DNA of 64,000 bases from Corynebacterium hylobatis (lineage in GTDB: Bacteria; Actinomycetota; Actinomycetes; Mycobacteriales; Mycobacteriaceae). The position numbers and the translations under genes were made by a program. Positions 1-8,056 of the stretch are shown here, piece by piece (the first letter of the stretch is position 1; each line of letters starts with the position of its first letter). Under the pieces are notes generated by a model. The model worked only from the letters and a program-made list of their open reading frames with translations, did not search any database and was not told the DNA's origin. The DNA lies in contig NZ_RXHJ01000007.1 of assembly GCF_003955685.1 (NCBI RefSeq), positions 1 to 64,000 on the forward strand, read 5' to 3'.

Positions 1-41
1 GCACTCGGGAGGGTGTGGGAGAGTAGGTTGCCGCCGACGCT
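1..41 (+). rRNA. rrf: 5S ribosomal RNA, 3' end only
   Basis: The first bases read as the 3' arm of an actinobacterial 5S rRNA: GGGTGTGGGAGAGTAGGT followed by a GCCGCCG end. Most of the gene lies before the window, so an rRNA operon probably ends here. It is followed at once by a strong terminator. The exact 3' end is approximate. Confidence 0.85.
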
Positions 42-64
42 AAAATTTAACAGAGGAATGAAAG

Positions 65-112
65 GCGCGGCCTGTCGAGTTGAGAGTCTTCTCCTCGACA
101 GGCCGCGCTTTT
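65..112 (+). terminator. Rho-independent terminator of the rRNA operon
   Basis: A perfect 15-bp inverted repeat (65-79 with 94-108, arm GCGCGGCCTGTCGAG) with a 14-base loop is followed by TTTT. It sits just after the 5S rRNA end, as expected for an rrn operon terminator. Confidence 0.9.
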
Positions 113-157
113 CGCGTATCTGCCGTCAATGCAGAGAATATGGGAGAAAATAGTCAC

Positions 158-1075
158 ATGTCCGATCGCCCGTACCGTGACCGTCAGAATGATTCCCGCG
201 GAGGCCGCCCGCAGCGCCCCGGTGGCTCCGGCCGTCGTGATGAGCGCGGTGACTACCGCGACCGTCGTGAAGATCGTGGCGACCGGGACAACCGGGACCG
301 TCGCCCGGGTGGGGAGCGTCGTCACGCACAGCGGGCCGGTTCGGACCGCCCCCAGCAGGTGCGCTCGGGACCGCAGCGTTCCGGTTTCCGTGAGGAGCGC
401 CTGAACAAGCGGCTGACGGAGCCGGATCTGCCGGACGACATCGAGATCACCGACCTGGATCCGATGGTGCTGCAGGACCTGAAGGTCCTGTCCAAGGACA
501 ATGCGGATGCCGTCGCCCGCCACATGATCATGGCCGCCACCCTCATGCAGGATGACCCGAAGCTGGCCCTGCGCCACGCCCGTGCGGCCAAGGACCGTGC
601 CGGACGCGTGGCCGTCGCCCGTGAGACCAACGGCATTGCCGCCTACCACGCCGGCGAGTGGAAGGAAGCCCTCTCCGAACTGCGTGCGGCCCGCCGTATG
701 TCCGGCGGCCCGGGCCTCATGGCCGTCATGGCCGACTGCGAGCGCGGTCTGGGCCGCCCGGAAAAGGCCGTTGAACTGGGCCGTTCCGAGGAAGCCCGCC
801 TGCTCGACAGGGAAGGTGCCGTGGAGCTCGGCATCGTCATCGCCGGGGCGCGTCTGGACATGAGCCAGCCGGAGGCCGCGGTGGTCACCCTGCAGCGGCT
901 CAACCCGGACCAGAACGCCACGGGCGCGGTCAACGCCCGGTTGTTCTATGCCTACGCGGACGCCCTGGCCGCCGCCGGTCGCACCGCAGAGGCCGTGGAG
1001 TGGTTCCAGCATGCGGACAAGATCGACGAAGAGGAGATGCTCGACGCGGCCGATCGCATCGCCGAACTGTCCTGA
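158..1075 (+). CDS. TPR-like conserved protein with basic, arginine-rich N-terminus
   Basis: A 305-aa protein. The first ~85 residues are very rich in Arg, Asp and Gly (repeats such as RDRRED and RGDRDNRDR), a low-complexity and probably disordered tail that could bind RNA. The rest is alpha-helical with tetratricopeptide-like repeats (for example YHAGEWKEALSELRAARR and YADALAAAGRTAEAVEWF). ATG 158 is preferred over an upstream in-frame start at 80 because the upstream codons lie inside the rRNA terminator. The position matches the uncharacterised mycobacterial Rv1691 next to the same downstream genes. The function is unknown; an RNA- or ribosome-linked role is only suggested by the basic tail and the rRNA neighbour. 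Confidence 0.85.
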   Translation: MSDRPYRDRQNDSRGGRPQRPGGSGRRDERGDYRDRREDRGDRDNRDRRPGGERRHAQRAGSDRPQQVRSGPQRSGFREERLNKRLTEPDLPDDIEITDLDPMVLQDLKVLSKDNADAVARHMIMAATLMQDDPKLALRHARAAKDRAGRVAVARETNGIAAYHAGEWKEALSELRAARRMSGGPGLMAVMADCERGLGRPEKAVELGRSEEARLLDREGAVELGIVIAGARLDMSQPEAAVVTLQRLNPDQNATGAVNARLFYAYADALAAAGRTAEAVEWFQHADKIDEEEMLDAADRIAELS

Positions 1076-1105
1076 CCCGTCACCGCCTGACTAAGCTGGG
1101 AAACC

Positions 1106-2089
1106 ATGAGCCTTCTCGCCACCCACGATGCCCTGTTGCTTGATCTGGACGGAACCGTCTGGGAGGGGGGTCGAGCGATCCCGGGAGCGGTGGAGGCGAT
1201 CAACGTCTCCCCGGTCCCGGGCATCTACATCACCAATAACGCGATGCGTTCCCCGGCGGATGTCGCGGAGAAACTGCGGGCCATCGGTCTGCAGGCGGCG
1301 GAGCAGGACGTGGTGACCTCAGCGCAGGCCGCCATCGACCTGGCCGCCGAGCACCTGTCACCGGGTGACGCGGTCTTCGTCATCGGCACCGGCTCCTTCA
1401 GGGAACTGGTCGGCCGGGCCGGCTATGTCGTCGTCGACTCGGCGGAGGACAAGCCCCGGGCGGTGCTGCAGGGCCTGGATCCGGAGGTGACCTGGGCGCA
1501 GCTCTCGGAGGCGGCGCTGGCCATCCGGGGCGGGGCACTGTTCTTCGCCTCCAACCTGGACACCACCCTGCCCACGGAGCGGGGCCTGATGGTGGGCAAC
1601 GGTTCCATGGTCGCAGCACTCGTCTCCGCCACGGGGGTCACCCCGACCTCGGCGGGCAAGCCCCTGCCGGCGATGATGCTCAACGCCGCACGCCGCATGG
1701 GCGCGCAGAATCCGCTGGTGGTGGGCGACCGTCTGGACACCGACATCGAGGGTGGCAACGCCGCCGGCATGCCCACCTTCCAGGTGCTCACCGGGGTCTC
1801 CGGGCACATCGCCCTGCTGGAGGCGGTCAAGGAGCAGCGCCCCACCTACATCGCGGAATCCCTCAGCGAACTGACTTCCCCGGCAACAGATCTGTGCCCC
1901 GGCCCGCAGGGTGGTTTCACCGCCCGGGTCGACGGCAACGACATCCTGCTCGAGCGCGGTACCGCTGATTCCACCTCGATCCAGGCGCTGCGTACGGTAC
2001 TCCAGGTGGCGTGGGCGTTGCCGAAACCGGCGGATCTGATCCGCCCGATGAGCGATGATGCCTACCGTGCGGTGGCAGACTGGTGGTGA
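1106..2089 (+). CDS. HAD-superfamily phosphatase, NagD/glycerol-3-phosphate phosphatase-like
   Basis: A 327-aa haloacid dehalogenase phosphatase of the NagD (class IIA) type. Motif I is DLDGTVWEGG near residues 11-20, with catalytic Asp pairs. The TNN of ITNNAMRS is motif II, a Lys follows in SAGKPLP, and VVGDRLDTDIEGG is motif IV. The mycobacterial counterpart at this position, Rv1692, is a glycerol-3-phosphate phosphatase, so polar-head recycling of phospholipids is a fair guess; the substrate is not shown by the sequence. It overlaps the next small ORF by 4 bases and begins an operon through tlyA and the NAD kinase. Confidence 0.88.
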   Translation: MSLLATHDALLLDLDGTVWEGGRAIPGAVEAINVSPVPGIYITNNAMRSPADVAEKLRAIGLQAAEQDVVTSAQAAIDLAAEHLSPGDAVFVIGTGSFRELVGRAGYVVVDSAEDKPRAVLQGLDPEVTWAQLSEAALAIRGGALFFASNLDTTLPTERGLMVGNGSMVAALVSATGVTPTSAGKPLPAMMLNAARRMGAQNPLVVGDRLDTDIEGGNAAGMPTFQVLTGVSGHIALLEAVKEQRPTYIAESLSELTSPATDLCPGPQGGFTARVDGNDILLERGTADSTSIQALRTVLQVAWALPKPADLIRPMSDDAYRAVADWW

Positions 2090-2217
2090 AGCCGGGGGAC
2101 GTCGAGAAGCAGGTGGCGGAGATCCTCGCGGAGACACCCGCTGACCTGGCTGAGGAGACGGAACAGCTCACCCGGGCGCATGCGGTGCTGCACCGCGCCC
2201 TGCAGGATAACGGATAG
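2086..2217 (+). CDS. Small conserved protein between the HAD phosphatase and tlyA
   Basis: A 43-residue ORF starts at GTG 2086, overlapping the phosphatase stop codon in the GTGA style, and ends at TAG 2217. The product is helical and acidic (starts VKPGDVEKQVAEILAE, later EETEQLTRAHAVLHRAL). The same slot in Mycobacterium holds the small protein Rv1693, which supports it being real. It looks like a short amphipathic helical pair and could be a partner of the phosphatase or TlyA. No function is known. Confidence 0.75.
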   Translation: MKPGDVEKQVAEILAETPADLAEETEQLTRAHAVLHRALQDNG

Positions 2218-2230
2218 ATAGGGGACAGGC

Positions 2231-3055
2231 ATGGCTGTCGCACGCAGGCGGCTGGACGCCGAACTGGTCCGCCGGAAGATCGCGCGCTCGCGCGAGCAGG
2301 CGGTGGAGATGATCAGGGCGGGTCGGGTCCACGTCGGTGGTTTCCAGGCGCTGAAGCCGGCCACCGTCGTCGAGCCCGAGGTGTCCATCCGGGTGGAGGA
2401 GGCCGGGGAGGACGACTGGGCGTCGAGAGGCGCCCATAAGCTCCTCGGCGCGCTCGAGGTCTTCGAGCCGCAGGGGCTGAGTGTCGCCAGCCGGAAGGTG
2501 CTCGATGCGGGTGCCTCAACGGGTGGTTTCACGGATGTGCTGCTGCGTCGTGACGCCGCCGAGGTTGTCGCCGTCGACGTGGGCTACGGCCAGCTGATCT
2601 GGCGGCTGCAGAACGACCCGCGCGTGCGCGTGCTCGACCGCACCAACATCCGGCACCTGACGCCGGAGATGTGCGGCGGGCCCTGCGACATGATGGTCGG
2701 CGATCTGTCCTTCATCTCCCTGCGCCTGACCCTGCCGGCGATCGCCGGCGCCCTGAGCGAGGGTGCGGACCTGCTGCCCATGGTCAAGCCCCAGTTCGAG
2801 GTGGGCAAGGACCGGCTCGGCTCCGGCGGCGTGGTGCGCAGCCCGCAGCTGCGTGCGGAGGTCACCCGCGAGGTCGCGGAATTCGCCCTCACCCTGGGGC
2901 TGAGCTGCCGTGGGGTGGTGGCCTCGCCGCTGCCGGGCCCCAGTGGGAACGTAGAATATTTTCTGTGGCTGATCAAGGACGGTGGCGCATCCGCGCCCAC
3001 GCCGGAGCAGCTGAACACAATGATTGACCAGGCCGTGCAGGAGGGCCCCCGTTGA
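2231..3055 (+). CDS. tlyA: TlyA-type 16S/23S rRNA 2'-O-methyltransferase
   Basis: A 274-aa protein with an N-terminal S4 RNA-binding domain (about residues 5-60) and a FtsJ-type SAM methyltransferase fold. The SAM motif is DAGASTGGFTD near residue 96. The K-D-K-E catalytic tetrad of the family can be read as Lys in RGAHKLLG, Asp in VGDLSF, Lys in MVKPQFE and Glu in GNVEYF. In mycobacteria TlyA methylates 16S C1409 and 23S C1920, which makes ribosomes sensitive to capreomycin and viomycin. The ATG follows an AGGGGA ribosome site. The next gene overlaps its stop codon. Confidence 0.95.
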   Translation: MAVARRRLDAELVRRKIARSREQAVEMIRAGRVHVGGFQALKPATVVEPEVSIRVEEAGEDDWASRGAHKLLGALEVFEPQGLSVASRKVLDAGASTGGFTDVLLRRDAAEVVAVDVGYGQLIWRLQNDPRVRVLDRTNIRHLTPEMCGGPCDMMVGDLSFISLRLTLPAIAGALSEGADLLPMVKPQFEVGKDRLGSGGVVRSPQLRAEVTREVAEFALTLGLSCRGVVASPLPGPSGNVEYFLWLIKDGGASAPTPEQLNTMIDQAVQEGPR

Positions 3056-4005
3056 GTGAGCACCTGACCGAAGAATCCGTGGCCGCGGAGCAGCGCCACA
3101 TCCTGCTCGTGCCGCACACCGGCCGCAGCAAGAACATTGACGCGGCGGAGCGTACCGCCGAACTCCTCGATTCGGCGGGCATCACTGTCCGCGTCCTCGT
3201 CCACCAGGACGGCCGCCCCCTGGAGGGCAGCCCGGTGCTCTCCCGGCTGTCGCGGGTCACGCACACCGCGGATGCGGCCGAGGGTTGCGAGCTGGTGCTT
3301 GTCCTCGGTGGTGACGGCACCTTCCTGCGCGCCGCCGACCTGGCGCATTCCGTTGATGTGCCGGTGCTCGGCATCAACCTCGGGCACGTCGGTTTCCTCG
3401 CCGAATGGGAGGTCGAGTCCCTCGATGTGGCCATCCGACGGGTCATCGACCGCAGCTACCGCGTCGAGGACCGCATGACCGTGGATGTCACCGTCCTGGA
3501 CAATGACCTCGAGGTCATCGGACGTGGCTGGGCGCTCAACGAGGTCAGCGTGGAGAACCTCAACCGCCGCGGCGTGCTCGACGCGATCCTGGAGGTTGAC
3601 GGTCGGCCGGTGTCATCCTTCGGTTGCGACGGCGTGCTCATCTCCACGCCGACGGGTTCCACGGCCTACGCCTTCTCCGCCGGTGGGCCGGTGCTGTGGC
3701 CGGAGCTCGATGCCATCCTGGTGGTGCCGAATAACGCACACGCGCTGTTCACCAAGCCGCTGGTGGTCTCCCCGCATTCCACGGTGGCGGTGGAATCCAA
3801 CCCGGAGTCCTCGCCGGCGATGGCGGTCATGGACGGTTTCCGTCCGATCCCCATGCCGCCGGGTTCGCGCGTGGAGGTCGTGCGCGGCTCGCGTCCGGTA
3901 CGGTGGGTGCGTCTGGATGATTCGACCTTCACCGACCGTCTGGTGACGAAGCTGCGGCTGCCGATCTCCGGTTGGCGCGGTCCCCGGACGCAGAAAAATC
4001 CCTGA
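3052..4005 (+). CDS. ppnK: NAD kinase
   Basis: A 317-aa ATP/polyphosphate NAD kinase that makes NADP+ from NAD+. The family signature GGDGT is in LVLGGDGTFLRAADLA (about residue 86), followed by GINLGHVGFLAEWE and the NE motif in ALNEVSVEN. The C-terminal glycine-rich part has TPTGSTAYAFSAGGP. The start is TTG 3052, overlapping the tlyA stop (TTGA), the only start that keeps the usual N-terminus; the coupling suggests translation depends on tlyA. Cytosolic. NADPH supply makes it essential in most bacteria. Confidence 0.95.
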   Translation: MSEHLTEESVAAEQRHILLVPHTGRSKNIDAAERTAELLDSAGITVRVLVHQDGRPLEGSPVLSRLSRVTHTADAAEGCELVLVLGGDGTFLRAADLAHSVDVPVLGINLGHVGFLAEWEVESLDVAIRRVIDRSYRVEDRMTVDVTVLDNDLEVIGRGWALNEVSVENLNRRGVLDAILEVDGRPVSSFGCDGVLISTPTGSTAYAFSAGGPVLWPELDAILVVPNNAHALFTKPLVVSPHSTVAVESNPESSPAMAVMDGFRPIPMPPGSRVEVVRGSRPVRWVRLDDSTFTDRLVTKLRLPISGWRGPRTQKNP

Positions 4006-4022
4006 GTCCCCAATACCGGGCG

Positions 4023-4045
4023 TAGTACACGTGTTCGCGTAGGGT
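4023..4045 (+). promoter_or_regulatory. LexA (SOS) box and -10 element of recN
   Basis: Bases 4023-4038 read TAGTACACGTGTTCGC, matching 9 of 12 defined positions of the actinobacterial LexA box TCGAAC-N4-GTTCGA. It ends 1 base before a -10 element TAGGGT (4040-4045). The recN ATG at 4053 is 7 bases further on, so the transcript is probably leaderless and LexA would cover the promoter. The box is inferred from pattern match only. Confidence 0.7.
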
Positions 4046-4052
4046 GGGCCGC

Positions 4053-5780
4053 ATGCTTGCTGACATCGCCATCGAGAACCTCGGTGTCATCCCCGCCGCC
4101 TCCGCTGAGCTGGCCGCGGGGCTGACGGTGCTCACCGGTGAGACCGGCGCCGGAAAAACCATGGTGGTCACCGGTCTCCGGCTGCTGGCCGGCGGCCGCG
4201 CCGACGCCTCGCGGGTGCGCAACGGTGCTGGTCAGGCGGTGGTCGAGGGCCGTTTCCTCACCTCCTCGATGGCTGCGGACGCCGCCGCTCAGGTCGCCGA
4301 GCTTGTTGACGCCGCCGGGGGCACCCCCGACGAGAACGGCGAGTTCATTGCCTCCCGCACCGTCAACGCCAACGGCCGTTCCCGCGCGCATCTGGGCGGG
4401 CGTTCCGTCCCGGCGGCCACCCTCGCCGAGTTCGCCGCCCCGCTGTTGACCATCCACGGCCAGAACGACCAGCTGCGCCTCCTGGCCCCGGACCAGCAGC
4501 TGGCTGCACTCGACCGCTTCGACCCGGCGATCGGCCCACTGCTGGAGAATTACCGGAAGGTGTGGCGGAAGTGGCGCGACCTGGAGAAGGACCTGCGTCA
4601 GCGCACCGAGTCCCGCCGGGAACTGGCCCAGGAGATCGACCGGCTCCAGTTCGCCCTCGACGAGATCGATGCCGTCGAGCCGGAGCCGGGGGAGGACGTC
4701 GAGCTGCTCACCCGCATCCGTCGTCTCCAGGACGTGGACACCCTCCGGGAGGAGGCCTCGACGGCGCTGGGCTCCATTGACGGGCCGGAGGCTTTCGGCG
4801 GCTGGTCCGAGGAGGACCCCGCCTCCACGCTGCTGGGCCGGGCCGAGGCCGCACTCAGCGGCTCCGAGGACACGCAGCTGAAGGAACTGGGGGGCCGGCT
4901 CACGGAGATCACCGCCCAGCTCGGCGAGATCGCCGCGGAGCTCGGTGGTTTCCTGGCTGACCTGCCGGCGGATCCCGAGCAGCTGGAGGAGCTCCTCCAG
5001 CGCCAGCAGCAGTTGAAGCTGCTCACCCGCAAATACGCCCCCGACATCGACGGCGTACTCACCTGGAGGGACAAGGCGCGCACGAGGCTGGGGAGGATCG
5101 ACATCTCCTCCGAGGCGCTCGATGAGCTGAAGAAGCAGGTCGCGTCCGCGAAGAAGACGATGACGGCCGCCGCGAAGAAGCTGAGCGTCGCCCGGCAGCA
5201 GGCCGCCGGGCACCTCGCCGACCAGGTCACCGCGGAGCTGCAGGGCCTGGCCATGGCCAAGGCCCGCCTCGTCGTGGAGGTCCGCCCCGTGGGGCCGGGC
5301 CGCGAGGGTGCAGACGAGGTCGAGCTCATGCTCGCGCCCAACGCCTCGACCCCGGCACGTCCGCTGGCCTCCTCGGCCTCCGGTGGTGAGCTCTCGCGCG
5401 TCATGCTCGCGCTCGAGGTGATCCTCTCCGCCGGTACGCAGGGAGCGACGCTGGTATTCGACGAGGTGGACGCCGGTGTCGGTGGGCGTGCGGCCGTGGA
5501 GATCGGTCGGCGCCTGGCACGTCTGGCCACCCGCAACCAGGTCATCGTGGTCACCCACCTCCCGCAGGTCGCCGCATACGCCGACACCCACCTGCACGTG
5601 GCCAAGGACGTCGGCGATGAGGCCGTGACCTCCGGGGTGCTCACCCTCGACGCGGAACAGCGGGTGGAGGAACTCGCGCGCATGCTCGCGGGCCTGGACG
5701 ACACCGACACCGGTCGGGCGCACGCCGCCGAGCTGCTGGAACGGGCGGGTGCCGAGCGTGGGGAGTTTCGGCGCGGCTGA
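4053..5780 (+). CDS. recN: DNA repair protein RecN (SMC-like ATPase)
   Basis: A 575-aa SMC-family ATPase for double-strand break repair. Walker A is GETGAGKTM near residue 31, followed by the TIHGQNDQ motif. A central coiled coil covers about residues 150-360. The signature SASGGELSRVMLALE and Walker B TLVFDEVDAGVGG are near the C-terminus, with a VVTHLPQVAAYAD H-loop. ATG 4053 is chosen over GTG 4044 because it gives the canonical MLxDIxIENLGVI start and sits 7 bases after a -10 box. A LexA-like box lies just upstream, fitting SOS induction. Confidence 0.95.
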   Translation: MLADIAIENLGVIPAASAELAAGLTVLTGETGAGKTMVVTGLRLLAGGRADASRVRNGAGQAVVEGRFLTSSMAADAAAQVAELVDAAGGTPDENGEFIASRTVNANGRSRAHLGGRSVPAATLAEFAAPLLTIHGQNDQLRLLAPDQQLAALDRFDPAIGPLLENYRKVWRKWRDLEKDLRQRTESRRELAQEIDRLQFALDEIDAVEPEPGEDVELLTRIRRLQDVDTLREEASTALGSIDGPEAFGGWSEEDPASTLLGRAEAALSGSEDTQLKELGGRLTEITAQLGEIAAELGGFLADLPADPEQLEELLQRQQQLKLLTRKYAPDIDGVLTWRDKARTRLGRIDISSEALDELKKQVASAKKTMTAAAKKLSVARQQAAGHLADQVTAELQGLAMAKARLVVEVRPVGPGREGADEVELMLAPNASTPARPLASSASGGELSRVMLALEVILSAGTQGATLVFDEVDAGVGGRAAVEIGRRLARLATRNQVIVVTHLPQVAAYADTHLHVAKDVGDEAVTSGVLTLDAEQRVEELARMLAGLDDTDTGRAHAAELLERAGAERGEFRRG

Positions 5781-5831
5781 CACCCGCGCGCCTTCACCAT
5801 TCCGGTGGCCGTGGCCGCCACAATGGGCGCC

Positions 5832-7016
5832 ATGAGTATGTTCTCCCGCACCGCCGACCTGCCCGGGCTGCAGGGCACCCTGCGCGACTGCACGACCGCG
5901 GGCAGGGGTTACTCCCGCCTGCGCGCCGGCGACATCGCCGTCATCAACACGCCGGACATCTCCCGCCAGGATGCGCAGCGCCTCCTCGAATCCAAACCTG
6001 CCGCCGTGCTCAACCTCTCGCAGTTCTCCACGGGTGCGGTCCCCAACTTCGGCCCTCATATGCTGCTGGATGCCGGTGTCCTGCTCGTGGAGCGCATCGG
6101 CGCGGAGGCGGGCACCGCCCTGAAGAACGGCAAGAAGGCCCGGATCACCGAGGAGGGGGAGGTCCACGTCGGGGAGAAGCTGGTCGGCACCGGCCGGACA
6201 CTCACCCCGCAGGCTGTGGAGGCCACCTTCACGGATGCCCAGCAGTCGCTGGTCGACCGCATGGAGGCCTTCTTCGGCAACACCATCCAGTTCATCCACT
6301 CCGAGGGCCCCCTGCTCATCGATGGCCTGGGTATCCCGGACACCGGCACCGAGATCCGTGACCGGAAGGTGCTCGTGGTCAGCCCGGGTGCGGAGCATCG
6401 CAATGAGGTGAAGCTGCTGCGCAACTTCATCCGGGAGTACTCACCCGTTATCGTGGGCGTGGATTCCGCCGCGGACACCCTGCTGGAGCTGGGCTACAAG
6501 CCCGACCTGATCGTGGGCAACCCGGCCGGCATCGGCGCGGACACGCTGCGCAGCGGGGCGCGCGTGGTCCTGCCGGCGGATCCGGACGGCCACGCCGCCG
6601 GGCTCGAGCGGATCCAGGACCTCGGGGTCGGGGCGATGACCTTCCCGGCCGCCACCGATTCCGCCACGGACCTCGCGCTCCTGCTCGCCGACTACCATGG
6701 TGCGGAGCTGGTCGTGCTGGCCGGCAGCCCCTTCGACCTCAACGACGTCTTCGCCGATGAAGCAGGCGCGACCCCGGCGGCCCTGCTCACCCGTTCCAAG
6801 CTCGGACCCCGTCTGGTCGATGCCAATGCAATCGCCGGGCTCTACCACGTCAGCGGCGGCCGGAGCATGGCCTGGCTGTGGGCCCTGCTGGGCGTTCTCG
6901 TGGGGCTGGCCGCGATTGTGCTGGTGGTGGGCCTGACCGGCCCGTCCTCCTTCACCGACAACCTCGTCGACACCTGGAACAGCATCGCGCTGACCTTCCA
7001 GGGCTGGTTCCGCTGA
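5832..7016 (+). CDS. steA: SteA, cell-separation regulator with C-terminal membrane segment
   Basis: A 394-aa protein with a cytoplasmic region resembling thiamin pyrophosphokinase catalytic domains and one C-terminal transmembrane helix (about residues 350-372, WLWALLGVLVGLAAIVLVVG). In Corynebacterium the SteA-SteB pair acts in daughter-cell separation together with the RipC-FtsEX hydrolase pathway; SteA is the mycobacterial Rv1697 homologue. No clear kinase catalytic residues are evident, so an enzymatic role is not claimed. The ATG at 5832 is preferred; in-frame starts at 5805 and 5823 also exist, and CACAAT (5818-5823) could be a -10 for a leaderless mRNA. steB follows after 18 bases. 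Confidence 0.88.
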   Translation: MSMFSRTADLPGLQGTLRDCTTAGRGYSRLRAGDIAVINTPDISRQDAQRLLESKPAAVLNLSQFSTGAVPNFGPHMLLDAGVLLVERIGAEAGTALKNGKKARITEEGEVHVGEKLVGTGRTLTPQAVEATFTDAQQSLVDRMEAFFGNTIQFIHSEGPLLIDGLGIPDTGTEIRDRKVLVVSPGAEHRNEVKLLRNFIREYSPVIVGVDSAADTLLELGYKPDLIVGNPAGIGADTLRSGARVVLPADPDGHAAGLERIQDLGVGAMTFPAATDSATDLALLLADYHGAELVVLAGSPFDLNDVFADEAGATPAALLTRSKLGPRLVDANAIAGLYHVSGGRSMAWLWALLGVLVGLAAIVLVVGLTGPSSFTDNLVDTWNSIALTFQGWFR

Positions 7017-7034
7017 GAAGGGGGCTTTCAGGAC

Positions 7035-7973
7035 ATGGCACGACGTGGACAGGGTAGGACCGGCTGGCTGGTCGGTGGACTTGGTTTCGGGGTGGCGGCG
7101 GGTGTGCTGCTGGGCACGCTGGTGATCGCCCCCAACATGCCGGAGGGGTCAAACCCGGGCAGCGGCGCGGCCCAGCAGGAGCTGGCGGCCGCGGAGAGCC
7201 GCGCGGACATCGCCGAGGCCCAGGCCGCCTCGGCGGACAGCGTCGTCGGTGAGCTGGCGGGCCCGGCGGTGGCGGGCACGCTCGCGGACCGTCCGGTCCT
7301 GCTCATCCGCACCGCGGATGCGCAGGAGGAGGATGTCGCAGGTGTCCGGCTCCTGCTTACCGAGGCCTCCGCCGTCAGCGCCGGCACCATCACCCTGGGT
7401 GAGCAGTTCCTCGCTGCGGAGGGTGCGGACCAGCTGAAGTCCATCGTGGCGAACACGCTGCCCGCGGGGGCACAGCTCTCGGAGGGGCGGCTGGACCCGG
7501 GGCTGCACGCCGGTGAGGCACTCGGTTCCGCGCTGCTGCTCAACCCGGAGACGGGCGAGGAGCAGGCCACCTCGGAGGAACGCGGTCTGCTGCTGCGTTC
7601 CCTGCGGGAGGCCGGCTTCCTCGATTATGAGGACGGCACCATCCTGCCGGCGCAGGTCATCGTGGTGGTCACCGGTGATTCCGCCGGGGACGGTGAGGCA
7701 GGTCTGGCGGCCCGGAACCTGGCGGACTTCGTTGCCGCCCTCGACTCACGCGGCAACGGTACCGTCCTGGCGGGACGGATCCACACCGCGGCGGACACCG
7801 GTGCCGTGGGTCTGCTGCGGACGAACCCGGACAACGGGGTCTCCACGGTTGATTCCGTCGGCCGTGCGGTCGGCCGGATGGCCACGGTGCTGGCTGTGCG
7901 GGAGCAGCTGGCGGGGGAGACCGGCTCCTATGGTTCGGCCGGTTCCGCGGAGGCGGCGAGCCCGGCACCCTGA
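7035..7973 (+). CDS. steB: SteB / MctB-family membrane-anchored envelope protein
   Basis: A 312-aa protein with a single N-terminal membrane segment (about residues 10-32, WLVGGLGFGVAAGVLLGTLVIA), then a coiled coil rich in Ala and Glu (QQELAAAESRADIAEAQAAS) and an extracellular domain. Corynebacterial SteB binds SteA and takes part in cell separation. The mycobacterial homologue Rv1698/MctB was also described as affecting copper levels. The tail is Ala/Gly/Ser rich. It directly follows steA with a short spacer, consistent with one operon. Confidence 0.88.
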   Translation: MARRGQGRTGWLVGGLGFGVAAGVLLGTLVIAPNMPEGSNPGSGAAQQELAAAESRADIAEAQAASADSVVGELAGPAVAGTLADRPVLLIRTADAQEEDVAGVRLLLTEASAVSAGTITLGEQFLAAEGADQLKSIVANTLPAGAQLSEGRLDPGLHAGEALGSALLLNPETGEEQATSEERGLLLRSLREAGFLDYEDGTILPAQVIVVVTGDSAGDGEAGLAARNLADFVAALDSRGNGTVLAGRIHTAADTGAVGLLRTNPDNGVSTVDSVGRAVGRMATVLAVREQLAGETGSYGSAGSAEAASPAP

Positions 7974-8056
7974 TTCCGGGGGGTTCCTATCTGTCTACCG
8001 GCAGGTTATTCTGAGGTTCCGTAGTGCTCCACCACCACGGACCCCGGGAGGCCCGC

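Noticed and set aside
3666-6398. A 910-codon open frame on the minus strand opposite nadK-recN-steA
   Set aside because: It is antisense to three clear, conserved genes and its predicted protein is Gly/Arg/His-rich without domains, typical of high-GC shadow frames.
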